Assembly: GCA_007134175.1 (NCBI GenBank) | Contig: SLLF01000057.1 | Coordinates: 1-17,477, forward strand | From: Kiritimatiellia bacterium | GTDB lineage: Bacteria; Verrucomicrobiota; Kiritimatiellia; SLAD01 | DNA length: 17,477 nucleotides | Direction: 5' to 3' | In this document: positions 14,806 through 17,477 of the stretch, in pieces | Layout of the letters: every line of letters begins with the position of its first letter | Numbering within the stretch: position 1 is the first letter of the stretch | Translations under genes and position numbers: made by a program | The notes under the pieces: model-generated | What the model was told of the DNA's origin: nothing | Database searches by the model: none | The model's input: only the letters and a program-made list of their open reading frames with translations

Positions 14806-15333
14806 TCAGAAAGCGAAGCGCAGGGCCGCTCCGAGATAGAGGGTATCGGTATCGATGTCTTCCACTGCATCCCGCAGCTTGGTTTTGCTGTCGAAACGGT
14901 AACTCACGCCCAGGTCCAGGTAGGCAAATTGCAGCAGTTCCAAGTCCACCCCCGCCCGTAACGCCACAAACGGATTATCGGCCCAGTCGCCGCCCTGGTG
15001 GACGATTCCCAGACCGGCCGCCGCGTACAGTGTGCGGCCCAGCACCAGATAGGCGGCCGGCGCGTAGGCTTTTTCGCCGAAACGGTCCGGCAACCATTCA
15101 AAGTCCACCTGCACGCCCCATAGGCCCGGCCGATACTGGTAGGTCGCCAGCAAACTGAAACCGTCCCGGTCCACGTTATCCACCTTCACGCTACTCAGCG
15201 AAGTCCAGTAGTTGGCCCCCACTCCCAACCGTGCCGTCGCATCCGCCGCGAGAGCGGGAAGCGCACTTCCCATAAGCCACGCCGACAACAACATCCACCC
15301 AATCTTTCGCCGACTATTCAGATAATACAACAT
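14806..15333 (-). CDS. Small outer-membrane beta-barrel protein (unknown function)
   Basis: Predicted outer-membrane protein of 175 aa, about 145 aa after processing. The N-terminus is a signal peptide (RRKIGWMLLSAWLMGS, cleavage after PALAA or ADA). The remainder alternates hydrophobic and polar residues in strand-sized runs, for example LLATYQYRPGLWGVQVDFEW and AYLDLGVSYRFDSKT. It ends in LYLGAALRFAF, a terminal Phe with alternating aromatics, which is the classical BAM recognition signal. Size and pattern suit an 8-stranded barrel of the OmpA/opacity-like type, but no specific family motif is recognised. The start at 15333 is well supported: an excellent GGAGGTGA lies a few bases before the ATG. 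Upstream it faces the second mntA/hepT pair divergently. Confidence 0.8.
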   Translation of the reverse strand: MLYYLNSRRKIGWMLLSAWLMGSALPALAADATARLGVGANYWTSLSSVKVDNVDRDGFSLLATYQYRPGLWGVQVDFEWLPDRFGEKAYAPAAYLVLGRTLYAAAGLGIVHQGGDWADNPFVALRAGVDLELLQFAYLDLGVSYRFDSKTKLRDAVEDIDTDTLYLGAALRFAF

Positions 15334-15372
15334 GATTCACCTCCATAGACTCCTTGGTCCCCTACCGCTGGT

Positions 15373-15398
15373 TTGCATCACGGGCAGCCCCAATGCAA
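15373..15398. promoter_or_regulatory. Inverted repeat in the divergent region before mntA/hepT pair 2
   Basis: TTGCAT (15373-15378) and ATGCAA (15393-15398) are perfect 6-bp arms separated by 14 bp, in the 111-bp region shared by the beta-barrel gene and mntA 2. Placement suits an operator. Arms are short, so chance is possible. Confidence 0.3.
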
Positions 15399-15444
15399 GA
15401 ACATAGTAATTGCGGAACTGCTCGCGATCAGGCAATGTACAACT

Positions 15445-15843
15445 GTGAATGTAATCGAGGACAATATCAAGGATGTCTTCACGCAGGCACCGGTCGGGAC
15501 GGCCATCGCTGCTGTCTACCTGATGGGATCTGCGGTCACAGGCAAACTCCGTCCCGACAGTGACATCGATATCGCATTGTTGCCCTCCGCAGGTGCTTCC
15601 CTATCAACCAAAGACCGCCTGGATTTAGCGGCCACCTTGTCGCTGCAAACCGGGCGTGAAATGGATATTGGCGTTATATCCGACAAGAACCTTATATATG
15701 CCAGCGAAGCCATTCTAAAGGGCAAGCGCATACTGACCCTTGACGAGCATTACGTGGCTCAGGCGGAAACCCGGTTATTGGGGTGCTACCTGCAATTCCG
15801 GCTGGATCGACGTGAGGTAGAGGGTGTTTATCATGCCGCCTGA
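15445..15843 (+). CDS. mntA: MntA-type nucleotidyltransferase antitoxin, pair 2
   Basis: Second MNT-family antitoxin, about 132 aa. The GSx10DxD signature is complete: VYLMGSAVTG, with Gly28-Ser29, then PDSDIDIALL, with Asp40 and Asp42. GREMDIGVIS supplies the likely third acidic residue. The expected role is AMPylation, and thereby silencing, of the following HEPN toxin. The start is uncertain. The GTG at 15445 gives the usual ~25 residues before the GS motif and is preferred. The frame remains open upstream to a TTG at 15373, which would add 24 unusual residues and place the start in an inverted repeat. No strong ribosome binding site supports either. Overlap with the toxin gene is 11 bp. 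The protein is clearly different in sequence from the MNT protein at the left end, so this is not a recent duplication. Confidence 0.87.
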   Translation: MNVIEDNIKDVFTQAPVGTAIAAVYLMGSAVTGKLRPDSDIDIALLPSAGASLSTKDRLDLAATLSLQTGREMDIGVISDKNLIYASEAILKGKRILTLDEHYVAQAETRLLGCYLQFRLDRREVEGVYHAA

Positions 15844-16246
15844 TCCTATCAGCTTGAACAAGGCGGCAATTATCGAACGCTGCCTGCGGCGCATGCAGCA
15901 AGAGTATGGTGCTGATCCAGCACTGCAGAACTATACGCACCTGGATGCCCTTGTGTTGAACATAGAAAGGGCTTGCCAGGCGACCATCGACCTGGCGATG
16001 CATCTGGTTGCGGATGGGCGGTTAGGCCTTCCACAGAGCAGCGTGGAAGCGTTTCAATTGCTCAGCCATGCCGGGCAAATAGAACCCGATCTGGCGCAGC
16101 GTATGGCCAAAATGGTGGGATTTCGCAACATTGCGATCCACCAGTACCAGGACATGGAAACTGACGTCGTGCATCATATCATGAAAGACGGCTGGCGAGA
16201 CCTTGTTGCCTTTTGTCAAGCGGTTGGCCTTAAGATTACCTTTTAA
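15833..16246 (+). CDS. hepT: HepT-type HEPN ribonuclease toxin, pair 2
   Basis: HEPN-domain protein of the HepT (DUF86) family, 137 aa, partner of the upstream MNT gene. The Rx4HxY motif is GFRNIAIHQYQ, giving Arg98, His103 and Tyr105. Conserved helices include YTHLDALVLNIERACQATID and SSVEAFQLLSHAGQIEPDLA. This family version (DALVLNIERACQ, RNIAIHQY) is the more classical HepT form, unlike the copy at the left end. The ATG at 15833 is preferred over the in-frame GTG at 15824 because GAGGTAGAGGG precedes it at good distance. It overlaps the antitoxin stop. The gene is convergent with the DUF697 gene, and only 15 bp separate their stop codons. Confidence 0.9.
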   Translation: MPPDPISLNKAAIIERCLRRMQQEYGADPALQNYTHLDALVLNIERACQATIDLAMHLVADGRLGLPQSSVEAFQLLSHAGQIEPDLAQRMAKMVGFRNIAIHQYQDMETDVVHHIMKDGWRDLVAFCQAVGLKITF

Positions 16247-16261
16247 GGCCCTTGCATTCGC

Positions 16262-17347
16262 TCACGCCCCACCCCCACCGACTCGGGGCCAGTTGCGCAG
16301 GGTCGCGTCGAAGGCGCTGTTGATGCCCTGCTGCACGTTGGCCCAGAATCCCGGATCGCGGGTCTTTTCCGGCGGCGCCTCGGTAAAGATACGGCGCTTG
16401 ATATCCGGCAATACGTCGCGGGTGAAGATGTTTTTGACGTCACGCAGGAACTCCCGCGACTGGGCGGACAGTGACGCTACGGCCGCACTTTTTTCCCACG
16501 GTTGCACCGTGGCGCAGCGCTCGATCACGGCATGGCCGCAAGCGGAGGTGAAGAGGCCGGCCCCGATCCCCTGCCCGATGTCGTCGGCCATCGGCCCGAC
16601 CCAGGGAATGAAGGAAAAGAGATTCTCGATCAAGTTGCGGCCGACATAGAGGAAATTGACCGTCGCGACCACGCGCATGACATCGCGTATGATCCGCCAT
16701 TGGGCCGCCGGGGCGGGTGTGGTGACGTAGATCGCCATGATACGGAAAATCATGGCAAAATTACGGTACAGGACAATCAATAAGTCAATGTGGTGGTACG
16801 GACTCAAGGTGACCCCCAGCATCACGTCGCGTACGCTGGCGCGGATCTCCTTCTCCGCCTGCCCGCGCAACTGCGCGTGCAGCGGGGGAATCAGTTCCTG
16901 TTCCACTTGTTCGATAAAGCGAATCCAATCATCGTTCAACGGGTGGTGCGCCCGGATTTCCTTATATTTCCCCTGTGCAACCTCCAGCGCCTCGTAATCG
17001 GCCGGTTGCAGGTGCGGGTTGCGCCGGAGCCGGCCGACATAGGTGTTCAGATAACGCGCATACCGCTTGAGTTCCGGATGCGACGTGACGGATTCCAGCC
17101 GGGGCCGCGGCGGTGCCCGCAAAGGGCGCGGGTAGCGACTGAACTGGCGGCCCAGGTAGATGGCGCCGCCACCGACGAGCAAGGCGAGCAACCCGGCATA
17201 GCCCCAGGCCAGCGGGGGATAGAACCGATGAAAGGCAAGGAACAGGCGCAGCAGCTCGAAGACCACCAGAAAGGTCAACAGCGCACCGATCCACAAGAAC
17301 AGGCGTCGTATCCACAGCCACATGTTGTGCCACATCGGATTCATCAT
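16262..17347 (-). CDS. DUF697-type membrane protein
   Basis: Membrane protein of about 361 aa. Two N-terminal transmembrane helices are visible (about residues 12-36, LFLWIGALLTFLVVFELL, and 44-64, WGYAGLLALLVGGGAIYLG). A soluble helical region (EKEIRASVRD) leads into the DUF697-like part. That part contains SPYHHIDLLIVLYRNFAMIF, ENLFSFIPWVGPMADDIGQG and IGAGLFTSACGHAVIERC, which are the conserved blocks of the family found next to or fused with GTPase domains in other bacteria. No GTPase motif is present in this protein. The likely start is the ATG at 17347, which overlaps the stop of the upstream gene as ATGA and has GGGGGA in front of it; ATG at 17344 is the next possibility. Longer upstream readings run through that gene in another frame. 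Function is unknown. Confidence 0.78.
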   Translation of the reverse strand: MMNPMWHNMWLWIRRLFLWIGALLTFLVVFELLRLFLAFHRFYPPLAWGYAGLLALLVGGGAIYLGRQFSRYPRPLRAPPRPRLESVTSHPELKRYARYLNTYVGRLRRNPHLQPADYEALEVAQGKYKEIRAHHPLNDDWIRFIEQVEQELIPPLHAQLRGQAEKEIRASVRDVMLGVTLSPYHHIDLLIVLYRNFAMIFRIMAIYVTTPAPAAQWRIIRDVMRVVATVNFLYVGRNLIENLFSFIPWVGPMADDIGQGIGAGLFTSACGHAVIERCATVQPWEKSAAVASLSAQSREFLRDVKNIFTRDVLPDIKRRIFTEAPPEKTRDPGFWANVQQGINSAFDATLRNWPRVGGGGA

Positions 17348-17477
17348 GGGTTCCCCCGTTGCAGGATATCCAGGGCAATCTGCCGGCTGGGCAGCGCCAG
17401 GTCCAGGTGATAGCGCAGGAAGGCCCCCAGTATCCGGTTCAACGCAGCCGTTTGGGCTGCCGTGCAACGGATGCGCA
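17344..17477 (-). CDS. recO: C-terminus of a RecO-like protein (5' part outside window)
   Basis: Only the last ~43 residues are visible, ending at a TGA that overlaps the DUF697 start as ATGA. The tail has ALNRILGAFLRYHLDLALPS followed by RQIALDIL, which resembles the C-terminal helix of RecO (a Leu-rich helix, then Y.HL, then SR and a final Leu-rich turn). RecO binds single-stranded DNA and RecR and helps load RecA. The stretch is too short to be certain, and it carries no zinc or OB-fold motif. The 4-bp overlap indicates translational coupling to the DUF697 gene. Confidence 0.5.
   Translation of the reverse strand, partial: RIRCTAAQTAALNRILGAFLRYHLDLALPSRQIALDILQRGNP

Noticed and set aside
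15373..15444. N-terminal extension of MntA 2 from the TTG at 15373
   Set aside because: Adds 24 residues not expected for the family, has no ribosome binding site, and the start would lie in an inverted repeat; GTG at 15445 gives a normal length.
17348..17467. N-terminal extension of the DUF697 protein to 17467
   Set aside because: The extra 40 residues are Gly/Pro-rich and overlap the upstream gene in another frame; the ATGA overlap and GGGGGA before 17347 mark the real start.

Overview
The window looks like a piece of a moderately GC-rich Gram-negative chromosome. Evidence for a diderm cell is a TolC-like outer-membrane channel with an RND pump and lipoprotein adaptor, and a small outer-membrane beta-barrel. 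The folate/FAD-dependent tRNA methylase TrmFO argues against a typical gammaproteobacterium, where the SAM-dependent TrmA does this job. The lineage cannot be fixed from sequence alone; a PVC-type (Verrucomicrobiota/Kiritimatiellota), Chlorobi-like or deltaproteobacterial bacterium would all fit.

Layout. (1) 1-4454 is an accessory block. It holds a HepT/MntA (HEPN/MNT) toxin-antitoxin pair cut by the window edge, two different AAA+ ATPases of the DUF4143 type on the minus strand, an orphan HicB-like antitoxin, and a decayed REP-associated (RAYT/IS200-like) transposase. Between these genes lie arrays of a degenerate 7-bp tandem repeat (consensus NC[G/A]GT[G/A][A/G]). A ~110-bp imperfect direct repeat brackets the first ATPase. 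In two genes the heptamer array itself supplies the stop codon, and in a third it marks the broken 3' end. (2) 4606-5967 is trmFO, an ordinary housekeeping gene, followed by ~735 bp without a convincing gene but with several perfect short hairpins. (3) 6707-7120 is a small nucleoside 2-deoxyribosyltransferase-like protein. (4) 7181-13679 is a tightly overlapped efflux operon: outer-membrane channel, periplasmic adaptor, RND pump. The channel has an extra N-terminal ABC-substrate-binding-like domain, and the pump lacks the usual Asp-Asp proton-relay pair. (5) 13685-15333, minus strand, holds a threonine aldolase-type PLP enzyme and the small beta-barrel protein. (6) 15445-16246 is a second, divergent MntA/HepT pair. 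(7) 16262-17477, minus strand, holds a DUF697-type membrane protein translationally coupled to an upstream gene whose visible C-terminus resembles RecO.

The three efflux genes should act as one tripartite pump, and each HEPN/MNT pair as one toxin-antitoxin unit. The rest are single genes. Most notable are the heptamer arrays at the gene ends of the accessory block, the palindromes on the start codons of both DUF4143 ATPase genes, the periplasmic-binding-domain/TolC fusion, and the RND pump with Ser-Asn in place of Asp-Asp. No tRNA, rRNA, CRISPR array or clear rho-independent terminator was seen.
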